Positions 50,809 to 60,750 of a stretch of DNA of 64,000 nt are shown one piece after another. Source of the DNA: Chiayiivirga sp. Lineage in GTDB: Bacteria; Pseudomonadota; Gammaproteobacteria; Xanthomonadales; Xanthomonadaceae. The stretch covers positions 496,001 to 560,000 of the forward strand of contig JALCLA010000001.1 of NCBI GenBank assembly GCA_022647565.1, read 5' to 3'. Position 1 is the stretch's first letter; each line of letters opens with the position of its first letter. Under the pieces are notes generated by a model that saw only the letters and a list, made by a program, of their open reading frames with translations, had not been told where the DNA came from and ran no database searches. The position numbers and the translations under genes were made by a program.

Positions 50809-52737
50809 TCAGAGTTCGAAGCCGTTGCCAAAGATCGCGTCGGGCAGCGGCACCACTTCCACCGCGCCGATATCGCAGCGCAGGCCTTGCGGGCGCGTAA
50901 TGCCGCGTTGATCGATGCCGGCATCGGGCGAAGCGCAGTCCACTGCGTCGATCACGCCACTGCCGGCGGCGGGTACGCGCGTGTCGGTCAGGCCACCGTT
51001 GTCCTGCAGCGGCCCGAGTTGCGGATCGATGCCGAGCAGGTTGCCCTGGCTGCTGCCGATCGGCACCAGCACGCCGTTCGGGTCCTCGATCAGGCTGTCG
51101 TCGATGGTGAGGATCTCGTTCGCGAGATTGGGTCGGCCGTTGCTCAAGCCCGGCACATCGTTGCCGAGGTCGCCGCCGGCGCCGTTGCCCGCGAACAGGC
51201 TGCGGGTGATGGTGACTTCGGCATGGCTGCTTCCGGCCAGCAGGCTGCCGTTGTAGCCGATGCTGTACAGCGCGCCGCCGGCTTCGGCGCTGTTGTCGGC
51301 GAAGGTCGAATGGTCGATGGTGACTTCGCCGTTGAGGTTGAACAGCGCGCCGCCGTAGCCGTGGCCGGCGGTGGAGCCGCTGGCGGGCCGTAGCGCCTGT
51401 CCGCCCTCGGCCGTGTTGGCGTGGAAGGTAACCTCGCGCAGGCTGATCGTGCCGTGGTGGTTGAAGATCGCACCGCCCAGGCCTGCACCGCCACCACCAC
51501 CATCACCAGCACTAGTCTTTCCGCCGTGGCCCGCCGCGAAGCCAGGTCGTCCCGGTGCTGGGTTGCCGTCCAAGAAACCGTTGCCGCTGCCGCCAGCAAA
51601 GCCGCCGTCGCCGCCAGCGCGCACACCCCCGCCGCCGCCGCCGCCGCCGAAGCCGCCACCGCCACCGCCACGACTTGAGCTTACCTGGGGCTGCCCACCA
51701 CCGCCGCCGCCGCCGGCACCGCCGCCGCCGCCGCCGCCATTGTCGTTCTGACCGCCCGCACCGAAGGCGCCACCCGAACCGTTGCTTCCTGGCACCCCGC
51801 CGCCGGGGCCGCCACCGAAGCCGCCGCCGCCCGAGCCATAACTATTGGCGAGGTCGTCGTTGCCCCCGCCGCCGCCGCCGCTGCCGTGGCCGCCACGCGC
51901 CCCACTTCCGCCCGCGCCGCCGAGTGCGGACTCCGCCCCGCCGCCGGCCCCGCTGCTGAAGCTCCCGGCCGTGCCACCCGCGTCGCTACTGCCCAGCGGC
52001 ACGCTGCCGCCCATACCACCGCCGCCGCCACCCGCTCCTCCGCTTGCATCGGCAGCGAGACCGCCGCCCGCCAAATCAGTTGCATCGCCGTTGCCGCTGT
52101 CGCCGCCGCGCACGGCGTTGTCGCTGAAGGTGATGCCTTGCAGATCCAGTTCGCCCTGGTTGTAGATCGCGCCACCCAGACCCGCGCCACCGCCGCCGAA
52201 GCTGCTGTCACCGCCGCGTTGCCGCCCACCGCGCAGCTGCAGATCACGCAGGCTGAGTGCGCCCGCGCCCGGCGTGTTGTAGCCCGGCGTGCGCAAGCTC
52301 GCGGCATCGGCACCGATAAAGAAAAAGCGCCGGCGCAGGGTGGCGGCAGGAATCTCCAGAATCACGCCACGGCCGTCAATGGTGATGCTGCTGGCAATCG
52401 GTGGCAGTGCATTCGGCCCGTACCAGAAGTTGTCGGTGCTGGCGAAGCTCAGGGTTTGCCCGGCGATGGCGCTGAGATCAATCGTGTTGGCACCGGCCGT
52501 CGCGCCACTGCAGGTTCCGATACCGATGCTCGTGGTCACCGATTCCGACAGCGGCAAGACGGTGGTCGCGCCCGGCGGCGTCGCATTGCTTGGATTATTG
52601 GCGCGATTCGCGCTGTAGATCGCTTGCGCCAGCGTGCAGGTACTCGCACTTGCCGCCACGTTGCCGTGAGTGACGGACACGCTGCCCGCCATCACGTTGC
52701 CGGAGAGACACAGCAGGGAAGCAATCGCGTACCGCAT
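50809..52737 (-). CDS. Exported glycine-rich beta-helix protein with C-terminal GFE motif
   Basis: This 642-residue protein has a signal peptide (RYAIASLLCLSGNVMAG). N- and C-terminal parts contain right-handed beta-helix units (GGAIYNQGELDLQGITFSDN, GGALFNLNGEVTIDHSTFADN) like polymorphic outer-membrane or choice-of-anchor-Q proteins. An extraordinary glycine-rich stretch of about 170 residues (encoded about 51530-52060) lies between them, where many triplets are GGN. It ends PLPDAIFGNGFEL. ATG at 52737; the 1248-residue open frame above it is antisense to the ABC transporter and rejected. Confidence 0.85.
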   Translation of the reverse strand: MRYAIASLLCLSGNVMAGSVSVTHGNVAASASTCTLAQAIYSANRANNPSNATPPGATTVLPLSESVTTSIGIGTCSGATAGANTIDLSAIAGQTLSFASTDNFWYGPNALPPIASSITIDGRGVILEIPAATLRRRFFFIGADAASLRTPGYNTPGAGALSLRDLQLRGGRQRGGDSSFGGGGAGLGGAIYNQGELDLQGITFSDNAVRGGDSGNGDATDLAGGGLAADASGGAGGGGGGMGGSVPLGSSDAGGTAGSFSSGAGGGAESALGGAGGSGARGGHGSGGGGGGNDDLANSYGSGGGGFGGGPGGGVPGSNGSGGAFGAGGQNDNGGGGGGGAGGGGGGGQPQVSSSRGGGGGGFGGGGGGGGVRAGGDGGFAGGSGNGFLDGNPAPGRPGFAAGHGGKTSAGDGGGGGAGLGGAIFNHHGTISLREVTFHANTAEGGQALRPASGSTAGHGYGGALFNLNGEVTIDHSTFADNSAEAGGALYSIGYNGSLLAGSSHAEVTITRSLFAGNGAGGDLGNDVPGLSNGRPNLANEILTIDDSLIEDPNGVLVPIGSSQGNLLGIDPQLGPLQDNGGLTDTRVPAAGSGVIDAVDCASPDAGIDQRGITRPQGLRCDIGAVEVVPLPDAIFGNGFEL

Positions 52738-52872
52738 GGCACTTCCTTTCGACGTCCGCGTGGTCGGGGCTCGATGGCGGTAGCGGCCATGGTAGCGCGA
52801 CACCTGTCGCGGGGAACCGGCCGGCGCGCGCCCGATGCGACAATCGCGCCTCGCTTCCGCCGGAACTCCCCG

Positions 52873-54639
52873 ATGCATCCCTTGCGCCGCTTGTTCGGCT
52901 ATGCCCGCCCGTATCGCCGCGATGCGGCGCTGGCCACGCTGTATTCGGTACTCAACAAGGTCTTCGACGTGTTGCCCGAACTGCTGATCGGCGTGGCGGT
53001 CGACATCGTGGTGAATCAGCGCGATTCGTTCATGGCCGGGCTTGGCGTGGTCGATCCGCTGCAACAGCTGGTCTGGCTGACCGCAATCACGATCGTGGTC
53101 TGGCTGCTCGAGTCGCTGTTCGAGTACCTGTACGCGATCACGTGGCGCGGACTGGCGCAGGACCTGCAGCATGAATTGCGCCAGGCCGCGTATGGGCACG
53201 TGCAGGCCCTGCCGCCCGACTTCGTCGCCAGCGCGCGCAGCGGGCGCCTGCTCGCGGTGATGAACGAGGACGTGCACCAGGTCGAGCGTTTCCTCAACAC
53301 CGGCGCCAACGACCTGGTGCAGGTGATGGTGTCCTCGCTCCTGGTCGGAACCGTGTTCTTCGTGCTCACCTGGGACCTGGCCGCGCTCGCCTTCCTGCCA
53401 ATACCGCTGATCCTGGTCGGCGCGTTCTGGTTCCAGAGGCGACTGGCGCCGCGTTATGCGGCCGCGCGCGAGGCCGCGGCGACGGTGTCCAGCCGGCTCA
53501 ACAACAATCTCGCCGGCATGGCGACGGTGCAGGCCTACACCGCGGAGGATTTCGAGGCCGAACACGTGCGACGCGCCTCGGACGGCTATCGCGCACGCAA
53601 TGCCGAGGCGATCCGCTACTCGGCGGCGATCACCCCGGTGATCCGGCTCGCGGTGCTGGTCGGCTTCGTCGCCACCTTGCTCTACGGCGGCTGGAAGGCG
53701 CTGGAGGGCGAGCTGGGCGTAGGCGCGTACTCGGCGCTGGTGTACCTCACCCAGCGCCTGTTGTGGCCGCTGACGCGCCTCGCCGACATGACCGATCTCT
53801 ACCAGCGCGCGATGGCTTCGGTGCAGCGGGTGATGGACCTGCTCGAAACCCCGCTGCCAGCGCAGCCGGACGGGAAGTTGCCGGTGCCGGTGCGCGGTGC
53901 GCTGCGCTTCGAGGGCGTCAGCGTCGATTACGACGGGCGCCGCGTCGTGCACGCGCTGTCGCTTGACGTGCCGGCGGGCGAAACCCACGCCCTGGTCGGC
54001 GGCACCGGCGGCGGCAAGAGCAGCCTGCTGAAACTCCTGCTCGGCTTCGTGCCGCCGGCGCAGGGCCGGGTGCGGGTCGACGGCGTCGACATCGCGACGC
54101 TCGACCCGCGCGGGCTGCGTCGCCACATCGGCTACGTGGCGCAGGACCCGTTCCTGACCGATGGCAGCATCGCCGACAACATCGCCTACGGCGATGCGGC
54201 GCCCGATCCGGCCGGGATCGAACACGCCGCGCGTGCGGCGCAGGCGCACGAGTTCATCCGCGCGCTGCCGCAAGGCTACGCCAGCGAGGTGGGAGAACGC
54301 GGCAGCCGGCTTTCCGGCGGGCAACGGCAGCGCATCGCACTGGCACGCGCGCTGTATCGCGACCCGGCGATCCTGGTGCTGGACGAGGCCACGAGCGCGG
54401 TCGACAACGAGACCGAGGCCGCGATCCAGCGCGCGCTGCACGAGGCCGCGCGGGGTCGCACCACACTCGTCGTTGCGCATCGGCTCTCGACCGTGCGCCA
54501 CGCCGATGCGATCCACGTGATGGAAGCCGGTCGCATCGTTGAATCGGGCACGCATGAAGCCCTGCTCGGTCGCGGCTGCGCCTATGCCGCCTTGTGGCGG
54601 TTGCAGGCGGGCGAGGGAGTTGCGGCCGTCGAGGCGTGA
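52873..54639 (+). CDS. ABC transporter, fused permease and ATPase (type-1 exporter)
   Basis: This 588-residue half-transporter has six transmembrane helices in the first 320 residues. A nucleotide-binding domain follows with Walker A VGGTGGGKSSLLKLLL, signature RLSGGQRQRIALARAL, Walker B ILVLDEATSAVD and H-loop VVAHRLS. It resembles MsbA/lipid- or multidrug-type exporters and would act as a homodimer. Substrate unknown. ATG at 52873, divergent from the beta-helix gene. Confidence 0.93.
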   Translation: MHPLRRLFGYARPYRRDAALATLYSVLNKVFDVLPELLIGVAVDIVVNQRDSFMAGLGVVDPLQQLVWLTAITIVVWLLESLFEYLYAITWRGLAQDLQHELRQAAYGHVQALPPDFVASARSGRLLAVMNEDVHQVERFLNTGANDLVQVMVSSLLVGTVFFVLTWDLAALAFLPIPLILVGAFWFQRRLAPRYAAAREAAATVSSRLNNNLAGMATVQAYTAEDFEAEHVRRASDGYRARNAEAIRYSAAITPVIRLAVLVGFVATLLYGGWKALEGELGVGAYSALVYLTQRLLWPLTRLADMTDLYQRAMASVQRVMDLLETPLPAQPDGKLPVPVRGALRFEGVSVDYDGRRVVHALSLDVPAGETHALVGGTGGGKSSLLKLLLGFVPPAQGRVRVDGVDIATLDPRGLRRHIGYVAQDPFLTDGSIADNIAYGDAAPDPAGIEHAARAAQAHEFIRALPQGYASEVGERGSRLSGGQRQRIALARALYRDPAILVLDEATSAVDNETEAAIQRALHEAARGRTTLVVAHRLSTVRHADAIHVMEAGRIVESGTHEALLGRGCAYAALWRLQAGEGVAAVEA

Positions 54640-54644
54640 GCGGT

Positions 54645-54805
54645 GGGTCCTTCGGCTTCGGCCGCTGCGCGACCTGCGCTCAGGACGAGCGGTTATCGAG
54701 GCTCGGTGGCATTGATGAGAAGCACGGTGCGTCCTTCGACTTCTCGCCTGCGGTATGCGGCTCAGGGTGAGCTTGTCGAACCACGCTCAGCCTGAGCGAG
54801 TTCCA
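54645..54805. repeat. REP-like repeats in the ABC transporter/oxidase intergenic space
   Basis: Two imperfect copies of a GTCCTTCG...GCTCAGG(A/G)(C/T)GAGC unit occur (about 54647-54695 and 54732-54780). A short palindrome GCTCAGCCTGAGC follows. This matches the style of interspersed palindromic repeats common between Xanthomonadales genes. Lies between convergent genes. Confidence 0.55.
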
Positions 54806-54860
54806 CAACGCGGATGGGACAAGCCGGTGGGCGCGATCCGGCACCACGCCGGGGCAACCT

Positions 54861-56081
54861 TCAGCGGCGCCGGCGATCCATCACGAACTCGGGCGTGATT
54901 TCGGCCAGCGTGCGCGTGCCGGCCTGGCCCATCGCGATCCGCAGTTCGCGTCGCAGCAGGTCCAGGACCCGCTCCACGCCGGCCTGCCCGAACGCGGCCA
55001 GCCCCCAGATGTAAGGCCGCCCGATCCCGACCGCGGTGGCTCCGAGCGCCAGTGCCTTGAAGATGTCGCTGCCACGGCGGAAGCCGCTGTCGACCAGCAC
55101 CGGAACGCGATCCCGCACGCCCTCGACCACCTCGACCAGACTGTCGATGGCAGCGCGTCCGCTGTCCTCGGCGCGCCCACCGTGGTTCGACACCACGATG
55201 CCGTCCACCCCATGTTCCAGCGCCAGTTCTGCGTCCTCGCGCGTCACCAGGCCCTTGATCAGGAGCGGGCCCGACCAATCGTCGCGCAGTCGCTTGACGT
55301 AGTCCCAGTCGAGATCGAGCGGCGCCGGGGAGCGAACCTTCGAGACATCGAGGCCGCGGAACATCGGTTTGCGGCGCACGTAGTCGCCGAACGTCTTCGG
55401 CTCGGGGCCGTGGCAGGACTGGCAATCGCGCGCATCGAGGCGCTTGCCGCGCTCGGCTGTGAGGCGGTTGGAGCCGCCTTGCAGGTCCACCGTCAGCACC
55501 AGCGCCGGGCAGCCAGCAGCGCGTGCGCGCCGGATCAGGCCGCGCGTCACCGGCCATTGGTCAGTCGGGTAGAGCTGGTACCAGGGCGCTTCGCCGCGTG
55601 CCTGCGCCACGTCCTCCAGCGCGACCGAGGACACGGTCGACAAGACCTGCAGATGCTTCTTCGCGCCCGCGGCGCGTGCGGCCGCCAGCTCACCCTCCGC
55701 ATGGAAGGCGCGCTGGCTGCCGATCGGATTGAGGTAGATCGGTGAATCCCAGGTGCGCGCGAACAGCGTGACCGACATGTCGACGCGGCTCAGATCGCGC
55801 ATCCGGCGCACGCGCAGCTCGTAGTTTGAAAAGGCCGAAGTGTTGGCGCGCAGGGTCGCATCGCCGTCCACCCCGGTGGCCAGATAGCCGTAGTGTGCGG
55901 GCGGCAGCATGGCGCGGGCGACGCGCTCAAGGTCGAAGACGTCCAAGGCCTGGTCGGCGGAGGCAATGGGCGTGTCTGCGGTTTCCGCCCAGGCCGAAAG
56001 CGGCCTTCCCAGGCCCGCCAAGGCGGGTGCAGCCAGCAGCGACATCAAGATCCGCCGCCGTGTCCGTCGCTCGCTGTCCAT
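54861..56081 (-). CDS. Tat-exported FMN-dependent alpha-hydroxy-acid oxidase with a c-type heme motif
   Basis: This 406-residue member of the glycolate/lactate oxidase family has FMN and substrate residues in YLNPIGSQRAFH, YQLYPTDQ, LTVDLQGGSN, LLIKGLVTRED, the catalytic HGGR of VVSNHGGRAED and LVDSGFRRGSD. The N-terminus contains TRRRILM followed by a hydrophobic stretch ending AWA, a twin-arginine signal. Uncommonly, an insertion reads DARDCQSCHGPE, a CxxCH heme-c attachment motif. Together these suggest a periplasmic flavocytochrome passing electrons to the respiratory chain. ATG at 56081. Confidence 0.85.
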   Translation of the reverse strand: MDSERRTRRRILMSLLAAPALAGLGRPLSAWAETADTPIASADQALDVFDLERVARAMLPPAHYGYLATGVDGDATLRANTSAFSNYELRVRRMRDLSRVDMSVTLFARTWDSPIYLNPIGSQRAFHAEGELAAARAAGAKKHLQVLSTVSSVALEDVAQARGEAPWYQLYPTDQWPVTRGLIRRARAAGCPALVLTVDLQGGSNRLTAERGKRLDARDCQSCHGPEPKTFGDYVRRKPMFRGLDVSKVRSPAPLDLDWDYVKRLRDDWSGPLLIKGLVTREDAELALEHGVDGIVVSNHGGRAEDSGRAAIDSLVEVVEGVRDRVPVLVDSGFRRGSDIFKALALGATAVGIGRPYIWGLAAFGQAGVERVLDLLRRELRIAMGQAGTRTLAEITPEFVMDRRRR

Positions 56082-56247
56082 GGCCCCTCGATCCGGTGGA
56101 AACGTGCTCGCGGCAGCATACGCCACGGATCGCGCACAAGGGTCGTACGCGCTTGCCCGCGCGACGCCTGCCCGCGACGCGGATGGAGTGCTAACCGCAC
56201 CACAGAATTTCCCGTTAACGCCGCGGTAACGCGAGGAAACAAGTTCC

Positions 56248-56276
56248 TTGCCGCGTTTAGACCGCATTGCTAGGCT
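56248..56276 (+). promoter_or_regulatory. Predicted sigma-70 promoter for mreB
   Basis: TTGCCG (56248-56253) and TAGGCT (56271-56276) are separated by 17 bases and lie 35 bases before the mreB ATG, between divergent genes. Confidence 0.5.
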
Positions 56277-56278
56277 AG

Positions 56279-57358
<1,080 letters not shown>

Positions 57359-57458
57359 GCCTGCGCGTGGCGCGCGGCGGGTGAGGAGGCGCCACGCCGC
57401 GCACCCGGATTCCCCCGGCGCGTCCTGAACCCACCTCCGAGTCCGCAGCGCGACCCAC

Positions 57459-58403
57459 GTGGCCTACTCCGGCAATACCAGTGGCTCCCTGTTCGCCGAA
57501 GGCGGCGCGGGGACGCTGCGCCTGATGCTGCACCTCACCGCGGCGCTGATCCTGATGGTGGCCGATTATCGCGGCGGCTACCTGGAGCGGGTGCGCTACT
57601 GGGCCGGACTGCTGGCCGGGCCGGCCTACCTGGTGGCCGCCTCGCCGGTGCGACTGGCCGGGTACCTGCACGACACCTTCAGCACCCGTGATCGACTCGC
57701 CAACGAGAATCACGCGCTCAGCCAACAACTGATGATGAGCGAGGCGCGGGTGCACCGGCTCGAAGCGGTGCAGGGCGAGAACCAGCGCCTGCGCGCGCTG
57801 CTGGGCGGCACGCGCGGGCTGCGCCTGTCGGTGCAGCTCGCCAGCCTGATCGACATCGACCTCGATCCGTTCCGGCATCGCATCGTGCTCGATGCCGGCA
57901 GCCGGCGCGGCGTGCGTGAGGGACTCGCGGTCATCGACGGCAGTGGCGTAGTCGGGCAGATCGTCGCGGTGACGCCGCTCACCGCCACCGCGATGCTGGT
58001 TTCCGATCCCAGCCACGCGGTGCCGGTACAGGTAGTGCGGTCGGGCTTGCGCACCATCGCCTACGGCACCGGCCGCATCGACGCCTTGTCCTTGCCCAAC
58101 ATCCCGCTCAGCGCCGACGTACGGGTGGGTGACGAGCTCATCACCTCGGGCCTTGGCGGCACCTTCCCGGCCGGCTTCCCGGTGGGCCGGATCGCCGCGC
58201 TCAATCCGGATGAAACCCGCCTGTTCGTGGTGGCCGATGCCACGCCGCAGGCAGCATTGGATCGGCGCGGCGAGGTATTGCTGGTATGGGATACCACCGC
58301 CGCACCCGAGGCCGAGGCCGAGGCCGTGGGACCGCCCGAACAGCTGATGAGCACGCCGCGCGTGGAATCGGTGCCGGGCGCGGACGCCGGGGCCACGCCA
58401 TGA
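57459..58403 (+). CDS. mreC: Rod-shape-determining protein MreC
   Basis: This 314-residue protein has one N-terminal transmembrane helix (LRLMLHLTAALILMVADY), a coiled coil (about 70-110) and the periplasmic MreC beta-barrel core (SRRGVREGLAVIDGSGVVGQI... VGDELITSGLGGTFPAGFPVG). It links MreB and MreD to PBP2. Start is GTG at 57459, with no good ribosome-binding site. The end overlaps mreD by 4 bases and carries an acidic low-complexity tail. Confidence 0.95.
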   Translation: MAYSGNTSGSLFAEGGAGTLRLMLHLTAALILMVADYRGGYLERVRYWAGLLAGPAYLVAASPVRLAGYLHDTFSTRDRLANENHALSQQLMMSEARVHRLEAVQGENQRLRALLGGTRGLRLSVQLASLIDIDLDPFRHRIVLDAGSRRGVREGLAVIDGSGVVGQIVAVTPLTATAMLVSDPSHAVPVQVVRSGLRTIAYGTGRIDALSLPNIPLSADVRVGDELITSGLGGTFPAGFPVGRIAALNPDETRLFVVADATPQAALDRRGEVLLVWDTTAAPEAEAEAVGPPEQLMSTPRVESVPGADAGATP

Positions 58404-58891
58404 GCCGGATGCGCGGTGGCGGCGGCCTGTTCTGGGGCAGCTTTGGCTTCGCCCTGCTGCTGGGCTTGTTGCCGATGCCGATGTCACTGGCGATCTTCAA
58501 GCCGTATTGGCTGGCGCTGGTGTTGTGCTACTGGCTGCTGGAGGCGCCCGAACGCGCCGGGCTCGGGCTGGCCTTCGTGCTCGGCGTGGTTGGCGACCTG
58601 TTGTTCGGCACCTTGCTCGGTGAACAGGCCATGCGCCTCACCATCCTCACCTTCATCGTGCTGCGCTTCCGTCCGCGGCTGCGCTTCTTCACCCTCGCCC
58701 AGCAGGCGCTGGCCGTGTTCGCGCTGCTGCTCAACGACCGCATCGTGGTGCTGATGGTGCGTGGTTTCTCCGGCGAAGGCCTGCCGCCGTGGACGTTCTG
58801 GCTGTCGCCGGTGGTGGGTCTGCTGCTCTGGCCCTGGCTGTTCCTGCTGCTTGACGACCTGCGTCTGAAGCTGCGGCAGAAGGACGCCTGA
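58400..58891 (+). CDS. mreD: Rod-shape-determining membrane protein MreD
   Basis: A 163-residue integral membrane protein with about five to six helices (FALLLGLLPMPMSLAIF, LGLAFVLGVVGDLLFGTLLG, VVGLLLWPWLFLLLDDLRL). The GVVGDLLFGTLLGE segment is typical of MreD. ATG at 58400 overlaps the mreC stop (ATGA), and mrdA begins 6 bases after its end. Confidence 0.93.
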   Translation: MSRMRGGGGLFWGSFGFALLLGLLPMPMSLAIFKPYWLALVLCYWLLEAPERAGLGLAFVLGVVGDLLFGTLLGEQAMRLTILTFIVLRFRPRLRFFTLAQQALAVFALLLNDRIVVLMVRGFSGEGLPPWTFWLSPVVGLLLWPWLFLLLDDLRLKLRQKDA

Positions 58892-58896
58892 CGCCG

Positions 58897-60750
58897 ATGC
58901 GCCCGCTGCGCCGCCAGATCAAGGATCACGGCGCGGAAGCCGCGCAGTTCCGCGCCCGCGCCTGGCTTGGCCTGCTCGCCACCGTCGTGCTGCTGGGCGT
59001 GCTGGGCGGACGCTTCTGGTTCCTGCAGGTGAAGAGTCATCAGGATTTCCTCGCGCGTTCGGAGCAGAACCGGATCAAGCCGCGCCCGATCGTGCCCGCG
59101 CGCGGCCTGATCTTCGACCGCAACGGCAAGCTGCTGGCCGACAACGTGCCGGCCTACCGGCTCGAGGTGGTGCCCGAACAGGTCAAGGATGTGGAGGCGT
59201 TGCTGCGCGAGCTGGCCGCCGTCCTGCCATTGAGCGAGGACGAGCTGGAACGCTTCCGCGCCGGCTACCGCGCCAAGCGCGGCTTCCACCCGGTGCCGCT
59301 CAAGCTGCGCCTGAGCGAAGCCGAGGTGGCGCGCTTCGCGGTGCATCGTTACCGCTTCCCCGGGGTCGACGTGGTGCCCTACCTCAACCGGCGCTATCCC
59401 TACGGCGACCTGTTTGCGCACGTGGTGGGCTACGTCGGACGCATCGATGCTGACGACATGCAGTCGCTCGATCCGGTGGCCTACGCCGGGGCTACCCACA
59501 TCGGCAAGGGCGGCATCGAACGCCATTACGAATCCCGACTGCACGGCGAAGTCGGCTTCGAGCAGGTCGAGATCAATGCCGAAGGCCGCAGCCTGCGCGT
59601 GCTCGAACGCCAGCCCGCGCGCGTCGGCGAGCACCTCACGCTGAGCATCGATGCCGACCTGCAGCAGGCGACGGTGGATGCTTTCCAGGGCCAGCACGGA
59701 GTGGCGGTGGCGATCGATCCGCGCAATGGCGAAGTGCTGGCGATGGTGAGCCTGCCGAGTTACGACCCCAATCCCTTCGTCAACGGCATCGGCCGGGCCG
59801 AGTATGCGGCGTTGCTGGAAGCGCCGGCGCGGCCGCTGTTCAACCGCGTGTTGATGGGCGGCTACGAACCGGGATCGACGATCAAGCCGATCCTCGGCCT
59901 GGCGGGCCTGGAGCTGGGCCTGCGCCGAGCCGAGGAAACGACCTTTTCCAGCGGCGCCTTCCGCCTGCCCGGGCAGGAGCGCGAGTACCGCGACTGGCGG
60001 CGCGGCGGCCACGGCCATGTCGATCTCAAGGAAGCGCTGGCGCAATCGGTCAACACCTACTTCTTCCAGCTCGCGGTGGACATGGGCATCGACCGGCTCA
60101 GCACTTATGCGGCGCAGTTCGGATTCGGCTCGCCCACCGGCATCGATCTGCCGGGCGAGGCCAGCGGCGTGCTGCCCTCGCGCGAATGGAAGCACGGCAG
60201 GTTCGCGCAGCCCTGGTATCCGGGCGATACTGTGAACGTTGGCATCGGCCAGGGCTACTGGGTTGCGACGCCGCTGCAACTGGCACAGGCGGTGGGCATG
60301 CTCGCGGCCGGCGGCAAGCGCCATCCGTTGCACCTGCTCGCGGCTACCCAGGATGGCTTCGACGCAGCGCGCGTGCCGGTGCCCTATGCCGAACCGACGG
60401 AAAGCGTGGTGAAGAATCCGGCCAACCTCGCTGCCGTGGTGGAAGGCATGGTGGCGGTGATGCACGGACCCACCGGATCGGCGCGCGCGGTAGCGCTGGA
60501 CGCGCCGTACCGGATCGCGGGCAAGACCGGCACCGCACAACGCGTGAGTCGCAAGACCGACCAATCGCTCGACCCGACCAAGCTCGAGTTCAGCCTGCGC
60601 CACCAGGCCCTGTTCGTCGCCTTTGCACCGGCCGATGCGCCGCGTATCGCGCTGATGGTAGTGGTCGAGCACGGCGGTTCGGGCACCAAGGCCGCCGCGC
60701 CCGTGGCACGCCGCATCCTCGATGCCTGGCTGCTGAAGAATCCGACGTGA
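58897..60750 (+). CDS. mrdA: Penicillin-binding protein 2 (transpeptidase of the elongasome)
   Basis: This 617-residue class B PBP has an N-terminal transmembrane anchor (LGLLATVVLLGVLGGRFWFL) and a pedestal domain with RGLIFDRNGKLLADNVPAYRLEV. The transpeptidase has SxxK at YEPGSTIK, SxN at QSVNTYFF and KTG at AGKTGTAQ. It cross-links peptidoglycan during lateral growth with RodA, encoded next with a GTGA overlap. Confidence 0.98.
   Translation: MRPLRRQIKDHGAEAAQFRARAWLGLLATVVLLGVLGGRFWFLQVKSHQDFLARSEQNRIKPRPIVPARGLIFDRNGKLLADNVPAYRLEVVPEQVKDVEALLRELAAVLPLSEDELERFRAGYRAKRGFHPVPLKLRLSEAEVARFAVHRYRFPGVDVVPYLNRRYPYGDLFAHVVGYVGRIDADDMQSLDPVAYAGATHIGKGGIERHYESRLHGEVGFEQVEINAEGRSLRVLERQPARVGEHLTLSIDADLQQATVDAFQGQHGVAVAIDPRNGEVLAMVSLPSYDPNPFVNGIGRAEYAALLEAPARPLFNRVLMGGYEPGSTIKPILGLAGLELGLRRAEETTFSSGAFRLPGQEREYRDWRRGGHGHVDLKEALAQSVNTYFFQLAVDMGIDRLSTYAAQFGFGSPTGIDLPGEASGVLPSREWKHGRFAQPWYPGDTVNVGIGQGYWVATPLQLAQAVGMLAAGGKRHPLHLLAATQDGFDAARVPVPYAEPTESVVKNPANLAAVVEGMVAVMHGPTGSARAVALDAPYRIAGKTGTAQRVSRKTDQSLDPTKLEFSLRHQALFVAFAPADAPRIALMVVVEHGGSGTKAAAPVARRILDAWLLKNPT

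Noticed and set aside
51144-52313. Several alanine/serine/proline-rich frames on both strands
   Set aside because: Frame-shadow products of the glycine tract of the beta-helix gene.
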